Made by a program: the position numbers and the translations under genes. Under the pieces are notes generated by a model, which was not told the origin of the DNA, did no database searches, and worked only from the letters and a program-made list of their open reading frames with translations. DNA of 64,000 bases from assembly GCA_910577925.1 (NCBI GenBank), contig CAJTOI010000001.1, positions 10,645 to 74,644 of the forward strand, written 5' to 3'. Below are positions 34,442 to 42,196 of the stretch, one piece after another (position 1 is the first letter of the stretch; every line of letters begins with the position of its first letter). This DNA is from an uncultured Roseburia sp. Its GTDB lineage: Bacteria > Bacillota > Clostridia > Lachnospirales > Lachnospiraceae.

Positions 34442-34788
34442 CGTTTAATGGCCTCGAAACTTTCGACGCTGACGTCATGTTCGATCTTGCAGGCGTCCTC
34501 CGCGGCAACCCGGGGGTCAACGCCGAGCATGACGAGCCAGTTCGAGAGAATCGTGTGCCGCTCATATATGCGTTCCGCAACCTCAAGTCCGGCCCCGGTG
34601 AGGTGAATGTATCCCTCAGGGCTTACGGTGATATAACCGTTCTCGCGCAGGTGCTTCATGGCAACGCTGACGCTCGGCTTCTTAAAATTCATTTCATTTG
34701 CAATGTCGACAGAGCGGACATTTCCCAGTCTGTGATTTAATATAAGAATTGTTTCGAGGTAATTCTCGGTCGATTCGTTCAATACCAT
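34420..34788 (-). CDS. DtxR/MntR family metal-dependent repressor
   Basis: A 122-residue protein: winged helix VLNESTENYLETILILNHRL then RSVDIANEMNFKKPSVSVAM, and a metal-binding dimerisation part with ERHTILSNWLVMLGVDPRVA followed by EDACKIEHDVSVESFEAIKR, where the His, Asp and Glu ligands of MntR/DtxR sit. It lacks the SH3 domain, like MntR. It would repress manganese or iron uptake genes when metal is ample. No transporter gene is near. The start at 34788 was chosen because GGGAGG lies upstream and the frame's extra 37 codons do not match the family. It is divergent from recU with overlapping promoters. Confidence 0.9.
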   Translation of the reverse strand: MVLNESTENYLETILILNHRLGNVRSVDIANEMNFKKPSVSVAMKHLRENGYITVSPEGYIHLTGAGLEVAERIYERHTILSNWLVMLGVDPRVAAEDACKIEHDVSVESFEAIKRHINATK

Positions 34789-34815
34789 CTTAAGCAGTCC
34801 CTCCCTGTTTTTAAC

Positions 34816-34844
34816 AGTATAGCACAGGCATATCGGTTTGACAA
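34816..34844 (-). promoter_or_regulatory. Promoter of the mntR-like gene
   Basis: On the minus strand TTGTCA (34839-34844), 17 bases and TATACT (34816-34821). Its -35 box shares five base pairs with that of the divergent recU promoter. Confidence 0.7.
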
Positions 34845-34865
34845 AGGGTTCTTTTTCGATATAAT
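34838..34865 (+). promoter_or_regulatory. Promoter of recU
   Basis: TTGACA (34838-34843), a 16-base spacer and TATAAT (34860-34865), 25 bp before the recU start. Confidence 0.8.
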
Positions 34866-34889
34866 AGAGACAATCAGAGGTGAAATGAG

Positions 34890-35423
34890 ATGGCAACATG
34901 GAATTCGAGAGGGCTCCGGGGTTCTGCCTTAGAGGAGTATATCAACCGCAGCAACGAGAAATATTTAGAGAGCGGACTGGCGTTAATACAGAAGGTGCCG
35001 ACGCCGATCACGCCGATTACAATCGACAAGGAGACGAGGCACATCACGCTCGCCTATTTTGACCAGAAGAGCACGGTCGACTATATCGGGGCAGTGCAGG
35101 GAATCCCGGTCTGCTTTGACGCGAAGGAATGCAGCACGGATACCTTCCCGCTGCAGAATATCCACGCCCATCAGGTCGCCTTTATGGAAAATTTCGAAAA
35201 GCAGGGCGGCGTGGCGTTCTTTTTGATCAGCTACACGGGCCGGGATCTTTTTTATTACCTCCGCTTTGAGAAGCTCAAGGCTTTTTGGGAGCGGGCCGAG
35301 GCGGGCGGACGCAAAAGCTTTCGCTTTGAGGAGCTGGAAACAGATTTTTTTCTCGGGAGAGGAAGGGGGGTTTTAATTCCGTATCTGGAAGCGCTGCAGA
35401 AGGATTTACAGATAAGGGATTGA
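34890..35423 (+). CDS. recU: Holliday junction resolvase RecU
   Basis: A 177-residue protein with RecU blocks: WNSRGLRGSALEEYINRSNE at the start, the nuclease part KSTVDYIGAVQGIPVCFDAK followed by ECSTDTFPLQNIHAHQVAFM (acidic residues D, E, K of the PD-(D/E)XK site) and FLISYTGRDLFYYLRFEKL. It resolves four-way junctions in recombination and is the Firmicutes counterpart of RuvC. In Bacillus recU is paired with ponA; here it stands alone between mntR and the his genes. The stop codon overlaps the -35 box of the hisZ promoter. Confidence 0.94.
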   Translation: MATWNSRGLRGSALEEYINRSNEKYLESGLALIQKVPTPITPITIDKETRHITLAYFDQKSTVDYIGAVQGIPVCFDAKECSTDTFPLQNIHAHQVAFMENFEKQGGVAFFLISYTGRDLFYYLRFEKLKAFWERAEAGGRKSFRFEELETDFFLGRGRGVLIPYLEALQKDLQIRD

Positions 35424-35448
35424 CTTTTTTTGCCCAATCTCCTATACT
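35420..35448 (+). promoter_or_regulatory. Promoter of the hisZGD unit
   Basis: TTGACT (35420-35425), a 17-base spacer and TATACT (35443-35448). The predicted leader is about 90 bases; it shows no His codon run, T-box or terminator hairpin. Confidence 0.8.
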
Positions 35449-35547
35449 GAATAAAGTTTCATTTGGCAGTATACTACCACATTACCATGCTAAAGTGATG
35501 CGTATACGGAAAACGCCGAAATACATGCAAAGGGACAGGGAGCGATT

Positions 35548-36780
35548 ATGAATCAAAGATTGCTGCACACACCGGAGGGTGTGAGGGATATTTACAACGA
35601 GGAATGCGAAAAAAAGCTGCTTCTTCAGGATAACCTGTATCGGAGGCTGCGCCGGTACGGCTATCATCCGATTCAGACGCCTTCCTTTGAATTTTTTGAT
35701 ATATTCGGAACGGAAATCGGATCCACGCCCTCAAAGGATCTGTACAAATTTTTTGACAGGGAGGGAAATACGCTGGTGCTGCGCCCGGATATGACGCCCT
35801 CCATCGCCCGTTCGGCGGCGAAATATTTCGGGGACGAGGATATGCCGGTGCGTCTGTGCTACCTCGGCAACACCTATATCAACAACAGCAGCTATCAGGG
35901 AAGACTCAAGGAGAATACGCAGCTCGGCGCGGAGCTCATCGGCGATTCCACATCGGATGCGGATGCCGAGATGATTGCCATGGCTGTTGCATGCTTAAAG
36001 GAGGCCGGGCTCACACAGTTTCAGATCAGCATCGGCCACGCGGACTTTTTCGGCGGACTGATGGAGGCGGCAGGCCTCTCCGAAGAGCAGGAGGAAGAGC
36101 TGCGGAATTTGCTGTCGAACAAGAATTTTTTCGGTGTGGAGGAATTTGTCTCGACCCTCGGCTTAAACGAGAACTTAACGCGGCTTTTCGGCATGCTCGG
36201 GGTCCTCGATGCAAATGAGGATGAACTTTCGGCCGCAAAGCGTTACGCGGCCGCGTACCCGCGGATTCTGCGGGCGATCGGGGGACTTGAAGAGCTTCAG
36301 AAAATACTTGAAGTCTATGAGATTTCCCGTTATGTCTCTTTTGAGCTCGGAATTATCAGCAACTACCGGTACTATACCGGCGTTATTTTTCAGTGCTACA
36401 CCTTCGGAAGCGGCGAGCCGATCGCAAAAGGCGGGCGCTATGACGAGCTGCTGACGCACTTCGGCAAGAAATGTGCCTCCATCGGCTTTGCGATTGTCGT
36501 GGATCAGCTTTTGGCGGCTCTTTCCCACCAGAAAATCGAACTTAAGCGGAAGCATGAGACCGAGCTGGCGGTCTATGTGCCCGGCGCCAGGGCGGAGGCG
36601 ATCCGCTGGGCATGTGCCCTGCGGGCGGACGGCCGCGGCGCCGAGCTGATTCTTTTTGATCATACAAAGACGAGGGATGACTATATCGCCTATGCAGCGC
36701 GCAATCATATTGCTGCCGTGCACTTTTTGCAGGAGGAGAACAGCAGGACCGTGAGACTTACGGAGAACGGAGACATGTGA
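35548..36780 (+). CDS. hisZ: ATP phosphoribosyltransferase regulatory subunit HisZ
   Basis: A 410-residue paralogue of histidyl-tRNA synthetase (TPEGVRDIYNEECEKKLLLQ, VLRPDMTPSIARSAAKYF, YYTGVIFQCYTFGSGEPIAK and GGRYDELLTHFGKK). HisZ has no synthetase activity; it forms an octamer with short HisG and makes it active and histidine-sensitive. The assignment rests on its place directly before a short hisG, overlapping it by one base, and on the weakly conserved C-terminal anticodon-binding part. Being hisS itself is unlikely but not excluded by sequence alone. Confidence 0.9.
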   Translation: MNQRLLHTPEGVRDIYNEECEKKLLLQDNLYRRLRRYGYHPIQTPSFEFFDIFGTEIGSTPSKDLYKFFDREGNTLVLRPDMTPSIARSAAKYFGDEDMPVRLCYLGNTYINNSSYQGRLKENTQLGAELIGDSTSDADAEMIAMAVACLKEAGLTQFQISIGHADFFGGLMEAAGLSEEQEEELRNLLSNKNFFGVEEFVSTLGLNENLTRLFGMLGVLDANEDELSAAKRYAAAYPRILRAIGGLEELQKILEVYEISRYVSFELGIISNYRYYTGVIFQCYTFGSGEPIAKGGRYDELLTHFGKKCASIGFAIVVDQLLAALSHQKIELKRKHETELAVYVPGARAEAIRWACALRADGRGAELILFDHTKTRDDYIAYAARNHIAAVHFLQEENSRTVRLTENGDM

Positions 36781-37430
36781 TGGAAGAGATGAGATATCTT
36801 ACCTTTGCGTTGGGCAAGGGAAGGCTTGCAGATAAGACCCTTGAAATGTTCGAGCGGATCGGAATCACCTGTGAGGAGATGAAGGACAAAAAAACCCGCA
36901 GACTTATCTTTGTCAATGAAGCGTTAAAGCTTCGGTTTTTCCTTGCCAAGGGACCGGACGTGCCGACTTACGTGGAGTACGGCGCGGCGGATATCGGCGT
37001 CGTGGGAAAAGACACGATTCTGGAAGAAGGCCGCAATATCTATGAGGTACTTGATCTGCAGTTCGGCAAATGCCGGATGTGCATCTGCGGTCCGGAAAGT
37101 GCGGCGGAATTGCTGCAGCACCATGAGCTGATTCGCGTTGCCACCAAATATCCGCATATTGCAAAGGATTATTTTTACAACAAGAAGCATCAGACCGTAG
37201 AGATTATCAAGTTAAACGGCTCGATCGAGCTCGCCCCGATTGTGGGGCTTTCCGAGGTCATCTGCGACATTGTGGAGACAGGTTCCACGCTGCGCGAGAA
37301 CGGGCTTTCCGTGCTCGAGGAGGTGTGCCCGCTGTCTGCGCGGATGGTTGTCAATCAGGTGAGCATGAAGATGGAGCAGGAGCGCATCACGAAGTTAATC
37401 TCCGACTTAAAGAAGATTGTTAACCAATAA
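36780..37430 (+). CDS. hisG: ATP phosphoribosyltransferase, short form (HisG-S)
   Basis: A 216-residue catalytic subunit lacking the C-terminal regulatory domain of long HisG, which is why HisZ is needed. Motifs: YLTFALGKGRLADKTLEMFE at the start, TYVEYGAADIGVVGKDTILE, and the PRPP-binding IVGLSEVICDIVETGSTLRE. It catalyses the first step of histidine synthesis. The ATG at 36780 overlaps the hisZ stop as TGATG and has CGGAG seven bases before; a GTG three bases earlier is the alternative. Confidence 0.95.
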   Translation: MEEMRYLTFALGKGRLADKTLEMFERIGITCEEMKDKKTRRLIFVNEALKLRFFLAKGPDVPTYVEYGAADIGVVGKDTILEEGRNIYEVLDLQFGKCRMCICGPESAAELLQHHELIRVATKYPHIAKDYFYNKKHQTVEIIKLNGSIELAPIVGLSEVICDIVETGSTLRENGLSVLEEVCPLSARMVVNQVSMKMEQERITKLISDLKKIVNQ

Positions 37431-37446
37431 ACAGAGGAGGATAACA

Positions 37447-38742
37447 ATGAGAATCTTAACCCTGACAAAGGAAACTCAGACCAATATTCTGGAAAATCTG
37501 TTAAAGCGCAGCCCGAATTCCTACGGCGCATACGAGGAGCGCGTCGCCGCGATTATCGAGCGGGTGCGCGCCGAGCGGGATGCGGCGGTATATGCCTACA
37601 CAAAGCAGTTTGACGGCGCCGAAATTACGGCGGACAATATAAAAGTCACGGAGGAAGAGTTTGAGGAGGCCTACCGGCTTGTGGACCCGAAGCTTTTGGA
37701 GGTGATTCGAAAAGCACTTGAAAATATTAAGGCTTACCATGAGAAGCAGCGGCAAAATTCCTGGTTTACTTCCGAGGATTCCGGTATTATGCTGGGCCAG
37801 AAAGTAACGCCGCTGGAAACCGTCGGCGTCTATGTGCCGGGCGGAAAGGCGGTCTATCCGTCCTCGGTGCTGATGAACGTCGTTCCCGCGAAGGTGGCCG
37901 GAGTCGATACCGTGATTATGACGACGCCGCCGGATAAAAGCGGAGCGGTCTACCCCTCGACGCTGGTCGCGGCGAGAGAGGCCGGCGTGGATGTCGTCTA
38001 TAAAGCGGGCGGCGCGCAGGCGGTCGCGGCGATGGCGTTCGGCACCGAGAGCATCCCGAAGGTGGACAAGATTGTGGGGCCGGGCAACATTTATGTGGCG
38101 CTCGCGAAAAAGGCGGTGTTCGGCCATGTCAGTATCGACTCTATCGCCGGGCCGAGCGAGATCCTAGTGCTCGCCGACGAGAGCGCGAATCCCCGTTTTG
38201 TGGCGGCGGATCTGCTGTCCCAGGCAGAGCATGACGAGATGGCATCCGCCATTTTAATTACGACGAGCGAGACGCTTGCAAAGGAAGTTGCGGCCGAAGC
38301 CGACCGGTTTGCCGCAAAGCTTTCCCGCCGGGCCATCATTGAAAAGTCGCTTGAGAATTACGGGTATATCCTTGTCGCGGAGACGATGGAGGACGCCGTT
38401 GCCGCCGCGAATGCGATCGCCTCGGAGCACCTCGAAATCGTGACCCGAAATCCGTTTGAAGTCATGACGAAAATCCGCAATGCGGGAGCGATTTTCCTCG
38501 GCGAATACTCCTCGGAGCCGCTCGGCGATTATTTTGCCGGGCCGAACCATGTTCTCCCGACAAACGGTACTGCAAAGTTCTTCTCGCCGCTCGGTGTGGA
38601 TGATTTTGTCAAGAAGTCGAGCATTATCAGCTACTCGAGAGAGGCGCTCGCGCCGGTGTACCGGGATATCATGCAGTTTGCGGAGTGCGAAGAGCTGACG
38701 GCGCACGCCAATTCTATCCGTGTGCGCTTTGAGACGGAATGA
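37447..38742 (+). CDS. hisD: Histidinol dehydrogenase
   Basis: A 431-residue zinc enzyme performing the last two steps of histidine synthesis. Motifs: TPLETVGVYVPGGKAVYPSS, VDKIVGPGNIYVALAKKAVF, SIAGPSEILVLADESANPRF, LLSQAEHDEMASAILIT (Gln and His zinc ligands) and VLPTNGTAKFFSPLGVDDFV. GAGGAGG precedes the ATG at 37447, 16 bp after hisG. Length is typical. Confidence 0.97.
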   Translation: MRILTLTKETQTNILENLLKRSPNSYGAYEERVAAIIERVRAERDAAVYAYTKQFDGAEITADNIKVTEEEFEEAYRLVDPKLLEVIRKALENIKAYHEKQRQNSWFTSEDSGIMLGQKVTPLETVGVYVPGGKAVYPSSVLMNVVPAKVAGVDTVIMTTPPDKSGAVYPSTLVAAREAGVDVVYKAGGAQAVAAMAFGTESIPKVDKIVGPGNIYVALAKKAVFGHVSIDSIAGPSEILVLADESANPRFVAADLLSQAEHDEMASAILITTSETLAKEVAAEADRFAAKLSRRAIIEKSLENYGYILVAETMEDAVAAANAIASEHLEIVTRNPFEVMTKIRNAGAIFLGEYSSEPLGDYFAGPNHVLPTNGTAKFFSPLGVDDFVKKSSIISYSREALAPVYRDIMQFAECEELTAHANSIRVRFETE

Positions 38743-38744
38743 CT

Positions 38745-38773
38745 TTGCTTTTTCTGTCGTTTCGTACTATAAT
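38745..38773 (+). promoter_or_regulatory. Internal promoter before hisB
   Basis: TTGCTT (38745-38750), 17 bases and TATAAT (38768-38773), in the 57-bp gap between hisD and hisB. It may let hisB and the fusion gene be read apart from hisZGD. Confidence 0.65.
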
Positions 38774-38799
38774 AGATTTGTGGAAATGAGGGAACAACT

Positions 38800-39390
38800 A
38801 TGCAAAGAACAGCAAAGACGGTGCGCAGGACAAAAGAGACCGATATCACGGCAAGTCTGCTGCTCGACGGGAGCGGCACGGGCGATATCAGTACCGGAAT
38901 CGGATTTTTTGATCATATGCTGGAAGGGTTTGCGCGGCATGGATTTTTTGACCTGACGCTGCAGGTAAAGGGTGATCTTCATGTGGACGGTCACCATACC
39001 GTTGAGGATACCGGGATCGTGCTCGGAACGGCGATCCGCGAGGCATTGGGGGACAAGCGGGGGATCCGCCGTTATGGAAGCTGTCTGCTGCCGATGGACG
39101 AGACGCTTGCGCGCTGTGCCATAGATCTGTCGGGGAGACCGTATCTTTGCTTTTCTGCCGATTTTACCGCGGACCGTGTCGGAGACATGGACACGGAGCT
39201 GTTTGGGGAGTTTTTTTATGCGGTCTCTTACAGTGCAGGGATGAATCTGCACCTTAAGGTACTTGAACCCGGCAACAACCATCACATGGCCGAGGCCATG
39301 TTTAAGGCATTTGCACGGGCGCTTGACGAGGCATCGGCGCCGGATTTGCGGGTGACGGACGTCCTCTCCACAAAAGGAAGACTTGAATAG
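38800..39390 (+). CDS. hisB: Imidazoleglycerol-phosphate dehydratase
   Basis: A 196-residue single-function IGPD. The metal-binding histidine motifs are [35 protein letters not shown] and [20 protein letters not shown], all intact. It dehydrates imidazole glycerol phosphate. AATGAGG precedes the ATG. It is followed after 14 bp by the HisA/F-like-HisIE fusion. No hisC, hisH, hisA or hisF is in the cluster. Confidence 0.96.
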   Translation: MQRTAKTVRRTKETDITASLLLDGSGTGDISTGIGFFDHMLEGFARHGFFDLTLQVKGDLHVDGHHTVEDTGIVLGTAIREALGDKRGIRRYGSCLLPMDETLARCAIDLSGRPYLCFSADFTADRVGDMDTELFGEFFYAVSYSAGMNLHLKVLEPGNNHHMAEAMFKAFARALDEASAPDLRVTDVLSTKGRLE

Positions 39391-39404
39391 GAAGGTTTTG
39401 TTTT

Positions 39405-40688
39405 ATGGAGCAAAAAAATGTAGTTGCGACGATCTACCTGAAGAACGGGAATGCCGTGAAGGGGATTGATAACTTCGAGCCTATGACGGATAACGTGATC
39501 GAGCTTGCGCGTATGTACAATGACAGCGGTATCGATAAGATTATCATTTTTGATTTATCCGACGATGATGAGGAGCACGAAAAAAATATTCTGACCATCA
39601 AAAATATCAACCGCAATATCGAGATTAAAGTCTGTGCGGGCGGCAACATTAATCGGTTAGAGGACATTAAGAAGTTCATCTACGCCGGCTGCCTGCAGGT
39701 AATTGTAAACGGGGCAAAACTCGCAAGCATGGACCTTGCGGAGGAGGCCAGTAAACGCTTCGGCAAAGAGCGGATTCTTGTCTCCGTGGAAAACGTGGAT
39801 TTTCTGTTTAAATATAAAGACAGACTCAACGAGAATTTTCATGAACTTCTTGTACTCAACCCGAAGCTGTTTGAGGCAGTGGAAAATATTACGTCGCTGC
39901 CGTATGTGCTGTACTATGAAGAATGCGATTATGAGCAGCTGGTGCAGGTGCTCCGCAGAGGGAATACCAGAGGAATTGCCGGCACTTTTATCAACCATCC
40001 GAAAACCGACATCATGAAGCTCAAGTCCCGTCTCGCCTCCGCCGGAATCAAGATGGACAATTTTGCACCCGCACTTGAGTGGGAGGCATTAAAGAAAAAT
40101 TCCGACGGCATGGTTCCTGTCATTGTGCAGGATTACCGGACAGACGAGGTGCTGATGCTGGCCTACATGAACGAGGAGGCCTTTTGCACCACGATCAATA
40201 TCGGCAAAATGACCTACTACAGCAGAAGCCGAAAGGAACTCTGGACAAAGGGGGCTACCTCCGGGCACATCCAGTATGTGAAATCCCTGACGGCCGACTG
40301 TGATTACGATACGATTCTCGCGAAGGTCTCCCAGGTGGGCGTGGCATGCCACACCGGGAATCCCAGCTGTTTTTTCCATGAGATCGTGAAGAAAGAATAC
40401 ATGGAGAAAAATCCGCTGAAGGTACTCGAAGACGTCTATGCGATTATTCAGGACCGCAGGGAACATCCGAAGGAGGGCTCCTACACAAATTATCTGTTCG
40501 ACAAGGGAATTGATAAGATTTTAAAAAAGCTGGGCGAAGAAGCGACGGAGATTGTAATTGCCGCAAAGAATCCGGATCCCGAGGAGCTGAAATACGAAAT
40601 TTCCGACTTCCTCTATCACGTGATGGTTCTGATGGCAGAAAAGGGGGTTACCTGGGAAGAGATCACACAGGAGTTATCCCAGAGATAG
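39405..40688 (+). CDS. Fusion of a degenerate HisA/HisF-like barrel with HisI and HisE
   Basis: A 427-residue three-part protein. Residues 1-215 align in order with HisF/HisA ([61 protein letters not shown]), but the two catalytic aspartates are replaced (Tyr11 for Asp11, Glu129 for Asp130 in Thermotoga HisF numbering). Residues 222-330 are HisI (phosphoribosyl-AMP cyclohydrolase; [19 protein letters not shown] and the zinc cysteines in [20 protein letters not shown]). Residues 340-427 are HisE (phosphoribosyl-ATP pyrophosphatase; [31 protein letters not shown]). Steps 2 and 3 are thus covered; the barrel is probably a non-catalytic scaffold or regulatory domain. It ends two bases before the acyltransferase start. 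Confidence 0.9.
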   Translation: MEQKNVVATIYLKNGNAVKGIDNFEPMTDNVIELARMYNDSGIDKIIIFDLSDDDEEHEKNILTIKNINRNIEIKVCAGGNINRLEDIKKFIYAGCLQVIVNGAKLASMDLAEEASKRFGKERILVSVENVDFLFKYKDRLNENFHELLVLNPKLFEAVENITSLPYVLYYEECDYEQLVQVLRRGNTRGIAGTFINHPKTDIMKLKSRLASAGIKMDNFAPALEWEALKKNSDGMVPVIVQDYRTDEVLMLAYMNEEAFCTTINIGKMTYYSRSRKELWTKGATSGHIQYVKSLTADCDYDTILAKVSQVGVACHTGNPSCFFHEIVKKEYMEKNPLKVLEDVYAIIQDRREHPKEGSYTNYLFDKGIDKILKKLGEEATEIVIAAKNPDPEELKYEISDFLYHVMVLMAEKGVTWEEITQELSQR

Positions 40689-40689
40689 C

Positions 40690-41805
40690 ATGCATAATCA
40701 GAATAGAAACATAAAAGAGATTTTATTTGGAAGAGAACCCGGTGCAGGGCGCAGGATCTATATGGACATCCTGCGTCTTCTTGCAACGGTTTTTGTAATT
40801 TGCGGGCACACTGTGGCTCTCGCAAGAGAATTCTATTGTCCGGGCACCGCCGCGTTTCAGATTCTTGAGTTTGTCACATGGCTTTTTACCTTGAGCAATC
40901 TGCTGTTTATCATGATCAGCGGATCCCTGCTTTTGCCCGTGAGAGGGGAGCGGCCGCTGACGTTTTTCCGGAAGCGTTTTGCGAAAATTCTGCTTCCGCT
41001 CGTCGTTTATTATCTGCTTTATATTTTTGCGAAACAGGGGATCACGCCGTTTTATCCGGCGAATCTGCCCGCGCTCCTGCGGCGGATTCTGCTCGGGCCG
41101 CCGGTGGAAGCCCCCCATTTCTGGCTGGTATACACGATTTTCTGGCTCTATGTGCTGACTCCGTTTTTGCGGTATCTGCTGCAGAATATCCCGGATTCCG
41201 TGATGAACGGCGTTATGGCGGCGCTTCTTTTGCTTGCGGCTGCAGACACATATGCGCCGCTGTTTTCGGTGTCTCTTCCCGTTTCGGGAATTGCGGACAG
41301 TTTTGTGATCGTTTTTGTCTTCGGATATTATCTGACCGAGCGCAGCGGTCGGACTGCGGAGCGGCTTACGCTTATCGCCGGCATCTGCTCCGTGCTTGCG
41401 ACGGGGACGATTATCTTTACGCAGGGCGGCTATGACGATTATATATACAACAATGCGCCCACAGCCGTTTTTGCGGCCGGTGCAATCGTGGTTCTCACAA
41501 AAAGGCTGGCAGAAGGGCGGGTCACGGAATCGCTGTTTACCCGCCTGATCGGAAAATACAGTTTTTCGATTCTGATGATTCACTGGGGGGTACTTCACGT
41601 GGCGGTAAAGAAGATTCTGCGGGTGGATGTCACATCCGGGGGAGTGATCGGAGGCTGTCTTGTGATGAGTGTCCTCACGCTTGTGCTGTCTGCCGCGGGG
41701 GCCGTCCTTGTGGACAATACGCTTGTGGCCGCGATCCGTCTGGTGTTTTCCGAAATCAGTCAGGGAATTGCGCGTCTTTTCCCCTCCCGAAACAGAAAAA
41801 GCTAG
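40690..41805 (+). CDS. Acyltransferase 3 family membrane protein
   Basis: A 371-residue protein with about ten membrane segments. RIYMDILRLLATVFVICGHT near residue 22 is the start of the acyltransferase 3 domain with its conserved Arg and His (R-x-x-A-x-x-x-V-x-x-x-H). FFRKRFAKILLPLVVYYLL and HFWLVYTIFWLYVLTPFLRY are further family blocks. Such proteins O-acetylate surface sugars or peptidoglycan. It begins one base after the his fusion gene but its ribosome binding site is poor, and it has no role in histidine synthesis that I know. The substrate is unknown. Confidence 0.85.
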   Translation: MHNQNRNIKEILFGREPGAGRRIYMDILRLLATVFVICGHTVALAREFYCPGTAAFQILEFVTWLFTLSNLLFIMISGSLLLPVRGERPLTFFRKRFAKILLPLVVYYLLYIFAKQGITPFYPANLPALLRRILLGPPVEAPHFWLVYTIFWLYVLTPFLRYLLQNIPDSVMNGVMAALLLLAAADTYAPLFSVSLPVSGIADSFVIVFVFGYYLTERSGRTAERLTLIAGICSVLATGTIIFTQGGYDDYIYNNAPTAVFAAGAIVVLTKRLAEGRVTESLFTRLIGKYSFSILMIHWGVLHVAVKKILRVDVTSGGVIGGCLVMSVLTLVLSAAGAVLVDNTLVAAIRLVFSEISQGIARLFPSRNRKS

Positions 41806-41878
41806 TATGTTGCACATCGTTTTTTCATATATTTTTCCAGAAGAAGAAAACGCGAAGCGGTGTTTCGGAGGTGACGGA

Positions 41879-42172
41879 ATGGGAATTACGATGGAGCAGA
41901 ATGTACAGAGACGCAGAGAATATGTGGAAAAGGTGCGCAATTCTTTTGAAAAAGATACGGTTTTGCCCGCCGAAGAGTCGGAAGAGCCCGCTTTTTCTTT
42001 TGCAAAGCTGTCGTTTCTGATTGCACTGATTTTGTTCGGAGCTTTTTATCTGTGGCAGGAGTCCGGAGAGGAGTGGTACGGTTATCGGCCCGCAGATGTG
42101 GTCGTGATGATTGAAGAAAATTTATTTGATACAAACCTGCTCGATTATGTTATGATAAAAAACGAGACTTAA
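41879..42172 (+). CDS. Small single-span membrane protein of unknown function
   Basis: A 97-residue protein with a charged N-terminal half (MGITMEQNVQRRREYVEKVR), one membrane helix near residues 38-57 (FAKLSFLIALILFGAFYLWQ) and a short outer tail of about 40 residues. I do not recognise it. GGAGGTGA directly before the ATG at 41879 is a strong start signal, and the open frame upstream is a shadow of the acyltransferase gene. It lies 24 bp before the radical SAM gene and is likely in the same transcript. Confidence 0.7.
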   Translation: MGITMEQNVQRRREYVEKVRNSFEKDTVLPAEESEEPAFSFAKLSFLIALILFGAFYLWQESGEEWYGYRPADVVVMIEENLFDTNLLDYVMIKNET

Positions 42173-42196
42173 TACGGAAGAAAGGATTGTGTTTTG

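Noticed and set aside
35449..35547. His leader peptide or T-box before hisZ
   Set aside because: The leader is under 100 bases, has no run of His codons, no T-box sequence and no terminator hairpin.
40723..41940. 405-codon minus-strand frame opposite the acyltransferase gene
   Set aside because: Highly basic composition with no domain; the shadow of a hydrophobic protein's gene.
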